Positions 11,414 through 18,127 of a DNA stretch of 18,477 nt are shown piece after piece (position 1 is the stretch's first letter; every line of letters starts with the position of its first letter). Both the position numbers and the translations under genes were made by a program. Where the stretch lies: NCBI GenBank assembly GCA_964446285.1, contig CAYUNT010000080.1:1-18477 (forward strand), written 5' to 3'. Under the pieces are notes generated by a model. It searched no databases. It was not told the origin of the DNA and saw only the letters and a list, made by a program, of their open reading frames with translations. Source of the stretch: CAYUNT01 sp964446285 (GTDB lineage: Bacteria > Sumerlaeota > Sumerlaeia > SLMS01 > CAYUNT01).

Positions 11414-12391
11414 TCATGGCGTATTTTCTTTTCGATACGCGGCGCAATCTAAAAATCGGTCCTGCAGCAAATCCGAATCCAGCGACTGCGCGAATAACAC
11501 AAGGAAACTGTTGCGCGCCTTGCGATCCGAAAGCGGTGAGACGTTCCATCCGGCGTGCGAGCGCTCGATCAGCCAGTCGGCCTCGCTGTCGTCGAACCGG
11601 ACGATGCCCTTGGCGCGAAGCAGCGGCGGCAGGCCATCGAGAAATCCCATGAATTGCGCACGGTCGAGCGCGCCGGGTGCAAGCAAAGTGGCCGATTCTG
11701 CCCCCAGAGCGCGCGCAGAATCCGCAAGCGGCGATTGAGTTTTCCAGGCGTGCTGTCCGCTCCCGGCCGCGGCGGAAAGGCGCGGGGCGAGCACGGCGTC
11801 AAAGTCCGCGCGGCCAAAGGATGTTTCGATAATTTCGGCAGATGGATTGTGATGGCGCAGAAGGGCGCGAGTCTCGGCGACTTGTTCGGGCGGCGTGCAA
11901 TCGCACTTATTCAGGATCAGCGCGGATGCCTGCGCGACCTGGCGTGGGGCGACGGCGAGCGTGCGTTCGATTTTGTGGAAATTCACAGCGTCGCACAGGC
12001 ACAAGTTCGCCGCGATCACCAGCCGCCCCGCCAGCGGAGGCAAGGCGAGATACGAGGAAATGTCGGCGGGATCGGCCAATCCTGTGGCCTCGATGGCGAG
12101 CAGTGCGGCGGGCGGTTCCGCGTTCGCCGCCGCTTCCAGCGCTTTGAGAAATTGTCCGCGCGTGCAGGCGCAGAAGATGCTCCCCGAAGCGACTTCATAC
12201 ACCGGCATGTCGTGCGCCGATAATAGGCGCGCATCGACTCCGGCGCGCCCGAACTCGTTCACAATCGCCACGGCGCGCATCCCGCGCGTTTCTGCCCATT
12301 TCAGAAGTTCGTTCAGAAACGTGGTCTTCCCGGACCCCAAAAATCCAGTGATCAGGATGGTCGGAACGGCGCGGGAATTGGCAGAGGGCAT
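11414..12391 (-). CDS. COG0523 (CobW/P47K-type) GTPase with variant Cys motif
   Basis: This 325-aa G3E-family P-loop GTPase has Walker A GFLGSGKTT (16-24), the EATGLADP block at about residue 120, and the guanine-specificity NKCD. COG0523 proteins deliver or insert metals into target enzymes. The canonical metal-binding CxCC is replaced here by SGSIFCACTRG (Cys74 and Cys76). From memory, this GSIF-C-x-C variant is seen in COG0523 proteins beside methyltransferase/URO-D genes; that recollection needs a search. The C-terminal part (residues 225-325) is a CobW_C-like domain (ALDRAQFMGFLDGLP, AKGIVRF, RNSFLVLFAQ). The gene lies 99 bases downstream of the URO-D-like gene on the same strand, across a short tandem repeat. 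A role as metallochaperone or activator of that methyltransferase is inference. Confidence 0.9.
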   Translation of the reverse strand: MPSANSRAVPTILITGFLGSGKTTFLNELLKWAETRGMRAVAIVNEFGRAGVDARLLSAHDMPVYEVASGSIFCACTRGQFLKALEAAANAEPPAALLAIEATGLADPADISSYLALPPLAGRLVIAANLCLCDAVNFHKIERTLAVAPRQVAQASALILNKCDCTPPEQVAETRALLRHHNPSAEIIETSFGRADFDAVLAPRLSAAAGSGQHAWKTQSPLADSARALGAESATLLAPGALDRAQFMGFLDGLPPLLRAKGIVRFDDSEADWLIERSHAGWNVSPLSDRKARNSFLVLFAQSLDSDLLQDRFLDCAAYRKENTP

Positions 12392-12432
12392 TGTGATTCC
12401 AAGGCGAATTCATGAGGTCACATCGCGGAAAT

Positions 12433-12490
12433 GGGGCCTATAGGACGAATGCGACGTATGAGACCTAGGCGACGTATGGGACCATGATAC
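12433..12490. repeat. Degenerate 9-base tandem repeat between the URO-D and COG0523 genes
   Basis: Consecutive 9-mers from 12433 read ggggcctat, aggacgaat, gcgacgtat, gagacctag, gcgacgtat, gggaccatg, then atacctat (partial). Two copies are identical and the rest fit G-x-G-A-C-x-T-A-T loosely. The tract runs up to the URO-D stop codon (12491-12493). The period is a multiple of three, so any frame through it encodes a tripeptide-repeat pattern. Its function is unknown; it may be a replication-slippage or dispersed intergenic repeat. Confidence 0.7.
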
Positions 12491-13876
12491 CTATTTGGCA
12501 GTTGTGCCGCCTTGTTTTTCGCGAAGGCGCTCGCGCAGGGCCTCGACCAGTTCGTGGCGCGGCGGAATCCTGGAGATGAAACGGATTTCGCCGTCGATGC
12601 AGAGAGTCGGGACATTGCGCACAAACAGCCCGCGCATAAAGCGCAATCCTTCGCGATTTTTGATTTTATGCTCGCGCCAGACGAGCCGCCCTTCGAGATC
12701 GGGCGCGGCCTGGCGCACGGCTTCGACCATATACTGGCACGGCGCGCATGACTCGGAATCGAGCGTGATGATGTCCACGAAAACCTTGTCCGTGCGGTCG
12801 TATTCGCTCAAATCGAGCGGTTCATCTTCCATTTCCTGGCGGCTGCGCCAGAGTTCCAGGCTCACTTGGCGGCGGTAATCGTCCGGGATAATCGCAGACA
12901 CCGCCTGCAAATTCGCGGGCGGGGTCGCGTAAGGAAGATCGCACCCAGGCGCAAGGATGAAGCCGCGCTTTCCGCCCACCTCCATGCATTCGGCGGCGTG
13001 TCCCGCGCATTCCTCGGGCGTTCCCATCAGCAAAACCGTGGTGAGACGCAGGTTTCCGCCGAATGAGATGTGGCGCGGCAGGCAAATGTCGCGCACGTAG
13101 GCCAGCGGGATGTTTTCATCGATGGAAAGGTTGTCCGGACGGCAATCGCACATGGCCTCGATGTTTTTTTGCGCGTGCCCGCAGACGAAAAACGATCCGA
13201 GGCATTTGCGCAGGCGGATGTGGTCGAATAGCGGCGCGACGAACGGCGTCACAAATTCCTCAAATTGATCCGGGCCAATCTGGCTCGTCATCGGATCGAC
13301 CAGCGCAATCACATCGCATCCGGCGCCGGCGTAGCCGTCGATCATCATACGCGCGACTTGGGCGCAGAAGTCCAGCAACGCGCGGACGCCATCCGGGTCC
13401 TCAAACATTTGCAGGAATATATTCGGCCCGGCCAGATGGAGCGCCAGCGTGAATGGGCCAGTGGCAAGTCCGTAAAGGGCGATGTCGGGCAGTTCCTTGC
13501 GCAACCGGCGCGCCGCTTCAAAAACAACAGGAATTCGCCCGGAATCCGGACCGGGCAAACTCAAATCCGCAAGCGCCGCGCCTTGTTCGAGAATGTGCGT
13601 CACCACGGCCGGCGGATTTTCCGTGGACCAGAGCAGCGAACAGCCGAGCGCCTCCGCTTCGATTTGAAGATCGAATGTTACGGGCAGGCCGTCGGGTTTA
13701 TACAGTTCCGCCGCGCGTTTTTGGCCTTCGACAATGCAATCCGCGCTCCGAAGCAAGACATCGGGAGTCTTGTTTATTAGCGCTCCCGCGTGGCATCCGA
13801 CAAATGGAACCCAGGGAATACGCTCGCACTCTTCCATGCGAAGCGCCCTGAGCAGGTTTTCGCGAGGTGTCGTCAT
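12491..13876 (-). CDS. URO-D-fold methyltransferase-like protein (MtaA/CmuA type) fused to a C-terminal thioredoxin-like domain
   Basis: With the chosen start it is 461 aa. Residues 1-345 are a uroporphyrinogen-decarboxylase-fold domain of the MtaA/CmuA class, which transfers methyl groups between corrinoid proteins and CoM or other thiols. Seen are TPRENLLRALRM, ALYGLATGPFTLALHLAG, VDPMTSQIGPDQFEEFV, FVCGH (230-234), and FILAPGCDLPYATPPANL (Cys312). The usual zinc motif H-x-C is F-V-C here, with His after the Gly. Residues about 365-461 form a thioredoxin-like domain with CAPC (377-380) and the cis-Pro region NVPTLCIDG. The start is ATG 13874-13876 because GGAGG lies 10 bases upstream; an upstream in-frame start would add 42 residues unlike the family. 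Corrinoid partners are not in the window. The neighbouring COG0523 GTPase may be functionally linked. Confidence 0.88.
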   Translation of the reverse strand: MTTPRENLLRALRMEECERIPWVPFVGCHAGALINKTPDVLLRSADCIVEGQKRAAELYKPDGLPVTFDLQIEAEALGCSLLWSTENPPAVVTHILEQGAALADLSLPGPDSGRIPVVFEAARRLRKELPDIALYGLATGPFTLALHLAGPNIFLQMFEDPDGVRALLDFCAQVARMMIDGYAGAGCDVIALVDPMTSQIGPDQFEEFVTPFVAPLFDHIRLRKCLGSFFVCGHAQKNIEAMCDCRPDNLSIDENIPLAYVRDICLPRHISFGGNLRLTTVLLMGTPEECAGHAAECMEVGGKRGFILAPGCDLPYATPPANLQAVSAIIPDDYRRQVSLELWRSRQEMEDEPLDLSEYDRTDKVFVDIITLDSESCAPCQYMVEAVRQAAPDLEGRLVWREHKIKNREGLRFMRGLFVRNVPTLCIDGEIRFISRIPPRHELVEALRERLREKQGGTTAK

Positions 13877-13886
13877 CCGAGGCAAA

Positions 13887-13891
13887 CCTCC
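13887..13891 (-). promoter_or_regulatory. Shine-Dalgarno that sets the URO-D-like start
   Basis: GGAGG on the minus strand lies 10 bases before the ATG at 13874-13876. That ATG opens directly into the family's TPRENLLRAL motif, so the site favours it over the ATG at 14000-14002. Confidence 0.7.
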
Positions 13892-14071
13892 AAACCAGGT
13901 AACTTCCCCCAGCCTATCATCCCCAAGAGAAGCATAAGATTTCAGAAGGGTGCGGAAAGCAAGCATGAACTGCAAATCCGCAGGCAAGGCATCGTCATTC
14001 ACGGGTGCTCATCTGCAGATAATAGCGTTGCTTGTCTGTTGAGACGCTTCCAGGCGGCAGGCGCGCAAACC

Positions 14072-15322
14072 TCACTCCGCGGCGTGGGTGGCGGCGATGT
14101 GCGCGGAGGACCAAGCCCATTGGAGATTGTAGCCGCCGCAGTCGCCGTCAAGGTCGAGAACTTCGCCGCAGAAAAACAGTCCGGGAACAAGTCGCGATTC
14201 GAGCGTTTGCGGAATGACCTCTTTCGCAATAACGCCACCGGCCGTAACTTGCGAATGCATCCAGGATTGCGTGCCCGTCGCGCTCAGGCGCCAGTTTTTC
14301 AGAAGCGCGGCAAGGCGTTTGATCGCGGCGTCGCCGATCTGTCCACATGGGATTATCGGGTCTGGCTGGCCGGCCTCGCGCCATACGACGGGGATCAGTT
14401 TTTTGTGGAGCAGGCCAACGAGGCTAAATTCGAGCGATTTTTCGGGCGAGGCGGCAAATCGCGCCGCGAGCATTCGCGCAAGTTCCTCCGCGTCCGCCAT
14501 GTCCGGAAACAAATCGATGCACAGCGCGAGGTCGCGTCCGCGGTTTTGCGGATCGGCAAAGATGCGGCTGAGTTGAAACACAACGATGCCTGATGCGCCA
14601 TACTCGGTGAGCTGCAATTCGCCTGTCTCGGCGCGGTGGGGGAGTCCGTCCACGCAGGCCGCGACACGCGCCGAGATACGCACTCCATCGAGATGCTTGA
14701 GGAACGGCGCGTCGAGCGTCACGGGCACAAGCGCCGGAAACGGTTCGGCGATAGTGTGGCCGAGCGCCTCGGCGAGTTTGAATCCGCCGCCGTTGCTTCC
14801 GAAGTTGGGCGAGGATTTCCCGCCTGCCGCGAGAATGACGCGCGCCGCCTCAAATCGCCCGCCATCGGCCGTGGAGCAAACAAATTCCGCGCCGCGCCGC
14901 GCGATTTGGCGTTCGATCCGCTGGACGTTCGTGTCGCAGACGGTCTCGACGCCAAGGCGATCCAATTCATAGCGCAACACTTCAAGCACACTCGACGCCT
15001 GGCCCGATGCGGGGTAAATCAGGCCATCTTCTTCGACGCGCGGTTCGACGCCGAGTTTGCGAAAAAACGCAAGCGTCCGCTGCAAATCAAACTGGCGAAA
15101 GACCTCCGCCGCAAAATCTCCCGCGCACGAACCGTGAAAGAACTCTGGCCGCAAATCGCGATTGGCAAGGTTGCAACGGCCGTTGCCCGTGGCCAGCAGC
15201 TTTTTTCCGACGCGGCTCATGCGTTCGAGGATGCGGACCTTTGCGCCGCGCCAAGCTGCTGTGACGCCCGCCGCCAGCCCCGCCGCGCCTCCGCCTATTA
15301 TGAGAATCGAATGCGCTGCCAT
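14072..15322 (-). CDS. BaiN/HI0933-family (YhiN-type) NAD(P)/FAD-dependent flavoprotein
   Basis: This 416-aa protein opens with a dinucleotide-binding motif IIGGGAAGLAAG (residues about 8-19) followed by VRILERMSRVGKKLLATGNGRCNL, the HI0933/YhiN signature. Later blocks include VILAAGGKSSPNFGSNGGGF, LTEYGASGIVVFQLSR, VTAGGVIAKEV and the C-terminal GLFFCGEVLDLDGDCGGYNLQWAWSSAH. BaiN members reduce bile-acid-derived alkenes, but most of the family has no known substrate. The ATG at 15320-15322 is chosen because it starts just before the FAD motif with AGG five bases upstream; 18 further upstream residues are in frame but unlike the family. It sits 57 bases after the nuclease gene and about 195 bases before the methyltransferase-like gene on the same strand, so a shared transcript is possible but unproven. 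Confidence 0.92.
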   Translation of the reverse strand: MAAHSILIIGGGAAGLAAGVTAAWRGAKVRILERMSRVGKKLLATGNGRCNLANRDLRPEFFHGSCAGDFAAEVFRQFDLQRTLAFFRKLGVEPRVEEDGLIYPASGQASSVLEVLRYELDRLGVETVCDTNVQRIERQIARRGAEFVCSTADGGRFEAARVILAAGGKSSPNFGSNGGGFKLAEALGHTIAEPFPALVPVTLDAPFLKHLDGVRISARVAACVDGLPHRAETGELQLTEYGASGIVVFQLSRIFADPQNRGRDLALCIDLFPDMADAEELARMLAARFAASPEKSLEFSLVGLLHKKLIPVVWREAGQPDPIIPCGQIGDAAIKRLAALLKNWRLSATGTQSWMHSQVTAGGVIAKEVIPQTLESRLVPGLFFCGEVLDLDGDCGGYNLQWAWSSAHIAATHAAE

Positions 15323-15380
15323 TTTGCCTGGTGGGTTTCCTTTTATGCACACCTGCCGCAACGTCAGTGGCCACATGGCC

Positions 15381-17528
15381 TCAGCGAATTATCCATCCTG
15401 ATGATCTATTATTGGCCACAGGCGATACTGTCGGGCTTGGCGCGGATGTTGCACTCGGGGATGGCGTTGGAGAGGCGGAAGGCTCGGGAGAATTGGAAGG
15501 CGATGGCTGTGGCGTGGGCGATGGCGAGGCGGAAGGCGCCGCGCTTGGACTGGGCGAAATGGATGGGCTGGGCGAAGGAGAAGAAGATGGGCTGGGCGAT
15601 GGAGACAGACTCGGAGACGGCGAAAGAGACGGAGAGGCGGATGGCGAAAGTGACGGAGACGGGGATGAGGAAGCGGAAGGTGAGGGAGAGGGGGATTCGC
15701 TTGGCGTGGGACTTGGCGAAGGTGAGGCGCTTGCAGTGGCGCTTGGGATCGCGCTCGCGGTTGGGGTTGCCGTCAGAGCGGGTGTTTCGGTCGCCGTCGC
15801 GGCGGGAGTTTCGGTAGGCTGAACCGCCGCATCATAATACAATTCTACATATTCATAAATGTAATTTCCGGTTCCAGTGGCGTCGGAGAACTCGCTGATA
15901 TAGACGCGCCCCGATCCAAGAGGCGTGGCTTCGATGCGTCCCGGCGACGACGTGCCAACCGCGCTCGATGCGATTTTCCATGCCGCAGAATTCCCCGCAT
16001 CCAGGGCGAAATTGATGCGTTGAATCGTTTGCCCGGCGCTGCTCGACATCGCGATGGTCGGGCCGTCCTGCGCCATAGACCCATTTGGGATCAGCGTGTA
16101 GGTTTCATCGCCATTGATAATGGGAATGGCGCCTGCGCTGCCCACAAACGAAACAGAAGAATCGAGCGTGGTGCCCCAGTAGGTTTCGAATGCCGCCTGT
16201 GTGCAATCGCGCCCAACGATTAGCGTGGCGCCCGAACGGATGGTGGTTCCCGACGGGAAGGTGAACGACCTTGCGGTGTTGGCCTGCTGCAAGACCCAGC
16301 CGCTCAGGTCCAATTCCGTCGCGACAGGCGACGCGGTCGGAGTGGGCGAGACGGTCGGCGAAACGCTCGCCGTAGGAGCGACGCTGGCCGTGGGCGGAAC
16401 AGTGGCCGTGGGGCTGACTGTCGCGGCTGGCGTGGCAGTCAGGGTGGGAATGGTTGTTGGCGAAACCTGATCCAAAACGGTGTAGGTGAAATTGCCTTGG
16501 CTGGGCGCGCGGACGCTTTGGCCGTTAATGTCCGATCCTGTGGCGTAATAATATACAACTGTGTTTCCGGGCTGGGGCGCGATGGCTGTATCCGTTCGCC
16601 ACTGGCCGCTGGTTGCCGTGCCCGCGATCAGGTGGATGGGCATTTCCGTAAATCCGCCCGCCGCGCCAACGCGATACCAGACTCGCGCCGTGGCGCCGTC
16701 CAGAGGCTCGGGCGACATGACTACCGGATCGATGAAAACGGGTGTGTTTGTGTAGGCCGGATAACTGATGGCGGCGAGACCGACGGCCATCTGAAGTTTG
16801 TTTGCCGTTCCATAATAGGCAATCCGCCCAACGAATTCCGGATGGTCGATGTAAGGATTGCGGTTGCCCTGATAGGCTTGCACTTTGTCGTTGCGGGCGC
16901 GCTCGCTGTCGGAAACGGGGTCCATGTCGTGCCACTGGCGAAGGGTGTTTTGAAATCCCATGCCCGGTGTGATGAAGGTTTCATCATTATTGACAAGCGG
17001 CAGGCTGTATCGCGTGGCGAAGTAGAAAATTCCGCGAGCAATGTCGCCCTTGTAATCGTTCGGCGGTTCAAAAATCCCAAGCGTGGAGCTGACTTTGCTG
17101 TCGCCATAAACGCGCGTCGGATTGGTCACCCAATCGTAGGGTAGATTGCCGCGCGAGCTATTCACGTCCGAGCGCGTGGGGCGAAGATGATGAACATCGC
17201 CTTCGCCGTTGGCCGTGGTGTCGGCGCCAAGGCTTCGCGGCCAGGTGTGCTCGATGCTTATGGTGTCGCCGTTGAAATAACTGTTGGTATAGACATCCCA
17301 GACATCGCCATTGGATTCGAGGTCGATGGAGGTTTTGATTTGATTCTTAGCGCTGTCGTAACTGTGCTGATTGTGGCCATTTGTAACGATTTGCCGCAAT
17401 TTATCGCGCAGAGCATTGTTATAAAGTCCATCTGTTCCGTCATAATAGCCCGCCGGGATTTCTGCGTGGGCGGCCGCAAACGCCGCAATGAAAATTGCCA
17501 AGGCCAGAAAAAAGCGCAAAATCTTCAT
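15381..17528 (-). CDS. Secreted endonuclease I (EndA-type) with low-complexity linkers and split lamin-tail domain
   Basis: It is 715 aa from ATG 17526-17528. Residues 1-22 form a signal peptide (KILRFFLALAIFIAAFAAAHA). Residues about 25-245 are an endonuclease I domain: SIEHTWPRSLGA (His94), GDVHHLRPTRSDVNSSRGNL (His113/114, Asn128), QWHDMDPVSDSE and QGNRNPYIDHPEFVG. These are the metal/His active site of periplasmic or extracellular DNA/RNA nucleases. A beta-rich domain (about 262-352), a Pro/Thr linker (355-404) and a lamin-tail-like part starting ELDLSGWVLQ (405-535) come next. A strand pair typical of a lamin-tail N-terminus, RVYISEF...YEYVELYYD, sits at 541-566. A Ser/Pro tail (569-703) ends SSGWIIR. 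GGA lies 7 bases before the ATG. An in-frame ATG 25 codons earlier would hide the signal peptide. Probable role: extracellular nucleic-acid degradation. Confidence 0.92.
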   Translation of the reverse strand: MKILRFFLALAIFIAAFAAAHAEIPAGYYDGTDGLYNNALRDKLRQIVTNGHNQHSYDSAKNQIKTSIDLESNGDVWDVYTNSYFNGDTISIEHTWPRSLGADTTANGEGDVHHLRPTRSDVNSSRGNLPYDWVTNPTRVYGDSKVSSTLGIFEPPNDYKGDIARGIFYFATRYSLPLVNNDETFITPGMGFQNTLRQWHDMDPVSDSERARNDKVQAYQGNRNPYIDHPEFVGRIAYYGTANKLQMAVGLAAISYPAYTNTPVFIDPVVMSPEPLDGATARVWYRVGAAGGFTEMPIHLIAGTATSGQWRTDTAIAPQPGNTVVYYYATGSDINGQSVRAPSQGNFTYTVLDQVSPTTIPTLTATPAATVSPTATVPPTASVAPTASVSPTVSPTPTASPVATELDLSGWVLQQANTARSFTFPSGTTIRSGATLIVGRDCTQAAFETYWGTTLDSSVSFVGSAGAIPIINGDETYTLIPNGSMAQDGPTIAMSSSAGQTIQRINFALDAGNSAAWKIASSAVGTSSPGRIEATPLGSGRVYISEFSDATGTGNYIYEYVELYYDAAVQPTETPAATATETPALTATPTASAIPSATASASPSPSPTPSESPSPSPSASSSPSPSLSPSASPSLSPSPSLSPSPSPSSSPSPSPSISPSPSAAPSASPSPTPQPSPSNSPEPSASPTPSPSATSAPSPTVSPVANNRSSGWIIR
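15420..15824 (-). repeat. Ser-Pro low-complexity tract (hexanucleotide-like) in the nuclease C-terminus
   Basis: About 135 codons are mostly alternating Ser and Pro with Ala, Thr, Leu and Glu, giving a six-base periodicity and a purine-rich plus strand (ggcgatgg/ggagacgg type). Such tracts are extended linkers. They vary in length by slippage and are prone to assembly errors. Confidence 0.85.
16317..16466 (-). repeat. Pro-Thr-Val-Ser linker repeat in the nuclease
   Basis: About 50 codons repeat TP/SPT/APTAS/SPTVS-type units between the beta-rich domain and the lamin-tail-like region. The end of this linker on the plus strand (ACAGGCGA, then GTCGG) is similar to the start of the second tract near 15418, suggesting the two linkers share an origin. 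Confidence 0.75.
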
Positions 17529-17835
17529 GAAATCCAACTGTATCCTGAGTTTATGGCGCGCAAAACGCCAGGCGATGAGCGCGGATCCCATCTTCCGCCT
17601 CATCTTGTCAGGCAGAGGAATCCGGCCCCGAAAGTCAACACAAGATTGTTTTAAGATTCATCGAGAAATTCGACTCGCTCTGGAACGCCGCAGGGGAGGA
17701 TCGATCTTGCGGATTCGCTCACGAAGGTTCGGTTATTTCTCCAACGGCATTCTCGCTGAATGGAGGGCTGCCTGTCGGTCCGCGTAATTTTCATTTGTGC
17801 CTGCCTATGTTCGGGGGGGATTATTCAACCAGCGG

Positions 17836-17856
17836 GTATGCGCCAACTTCGCATAC
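17836..17856. promoter_or_regulatory. Perfect inverted repeat before the NTase pair, candidate operator
   Basis: GTATGCG (17836-17842) and CGCATAC (17850-17856) are exact reverse complements around a 7-base spacer. They lie 39 bases before the small gene's ATG and just after a weak promoter-like pair. The layout would suit autoregulation of a toxin-antitoxin-like operon, but an RNA hairpin or chance is also possible. Confidence 0.4.
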
Positions 17857-17883
17857 GAATTATGTGGCCGCCGCTGAGGCTCC

Positions 17884-17888
17884 GGGAG
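17884..17888 (+). promoter_or_regulatory. Shine-Dalgarno for the 75-aa gene
   Basis: GGGAG lies 7 bases before the ATG at 17896, favouring this start over a TTG at 17890. Confidence 0.6.
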
Positions 17889-17895
17889 ATTGACG

Positions 17896-18123
17896 ATGCC
17901 TGATGAAATTGAAAAACGCAGCGCAGAACGCCGCAAACGCATGGTGGGCCATGTGGCCAAGAACTTCGCCGAGGCGGAGGAATGGGACCTCGAATTTTGG
18001 CAGCAACAAACTCCCCAGGCTCGTTTGGCGGCTCTGGCGGCCATCCACCACGATACTGCCCTGGCCGAACAGGCAAGAAAACACGCCGAATCCGCTGACT
18101 CATCACTTAACGACAAGTCTTGA
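17896..18123 (+). CDS. 75-aa charged protein, putative partner of the downstream nucleotidyltransferase
   Basis: The predicted protein is small, highly charged and helical, with a Lys/Arg/Glu-rich N-terminus, a central motif EEWDLEFWQQQTPQARLAAL (residues 28-47) and a polar tail. Short proteins with a W-D-x-x-[FY]-W...TP.[AE]RL pattern are, from memory, often encoded immediately upstream of DUF6036/AbiEii-like nucleotidyltransferases, probably as antitoxin or regulatory partner. The downstream gene begins 4 bases after this stop, so the two are almost certainly co-translated. No enzymatic motif or membrane segment is visible. The gene has clear Shine-Dalgarno support, and its base composition appears less GC-rich than the left part of the window. 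Function is not established. Confidence 0.72.
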   Translation: MPDEIEKRSAERRKRMVGHVAKNFAEAEEWDLEFWQQQTPQARLAALAAIHHDTALAEQARKHAESADSSLNDKS

Positions 18124-18127
18124 AGTC

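Larger units (their letters stand above)
17529..17895. other. 367-base divergent intergenic region
   Basis: This region separates the minus-strand nuclease from the plus-strand NTase pair and must hold both promoters. Open frames crossing it have no family features and overlap the nuclease signal sequence. On the plus strand a poor promoter-like pair, TTGTGC (17795-17800) and GATTAT (17819-17824), with an 18-base spacer, sits before an inverted repeat. No RNA gene or riboswitch was recognised. Confidence 0.45.

Noticed and set aside
12418..12624. Minus-strand 68-codon frame ending in repeated G-P-I/R-R-I tripeptides
   Set aside because: The tripeptide pattern is only the translation of the 9-base tandem repeat, and the rest overlaps the URO-D-like gene out of frame.
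13877..14002. 42-residue N-terminal extension of the URO-D-like protein from an earlier ATG
   Set aside because: GGAGG precedes the internal ATG at the right spacing, and the family motif TPRENLLRAL starts immediately after that ATG.
13877..14071. Possible cobalamin riboswitch before the methyltransferase-like gene
   Set aside because: No B12-box-like element or long conserved leader was seen in this 195-base interval.
15331..15822. Plus-strand open frame encoding a Gly/Asp/Glu-rich repetitive protein (GDGE-type)
   Set aside because: It is the antisense shadow of the Ser/Pro tract of the nuclease; the nuclease frame has a signal peptide and recognisable domains, this one has none.
17529..17603. 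25-residue N-terminal extension of the nuclease from an earlier ATG
   Set aside because: It would place the clear signal peptide internally; the ATG at 17526-17528 starts exactly at the signal peptide.
17488..17787. Plus-strand 99-codon frame in the divergent region
   Set aside because: It begins antisense to the nuclease signal sequence and has no Shine-Dalgarno or family features.
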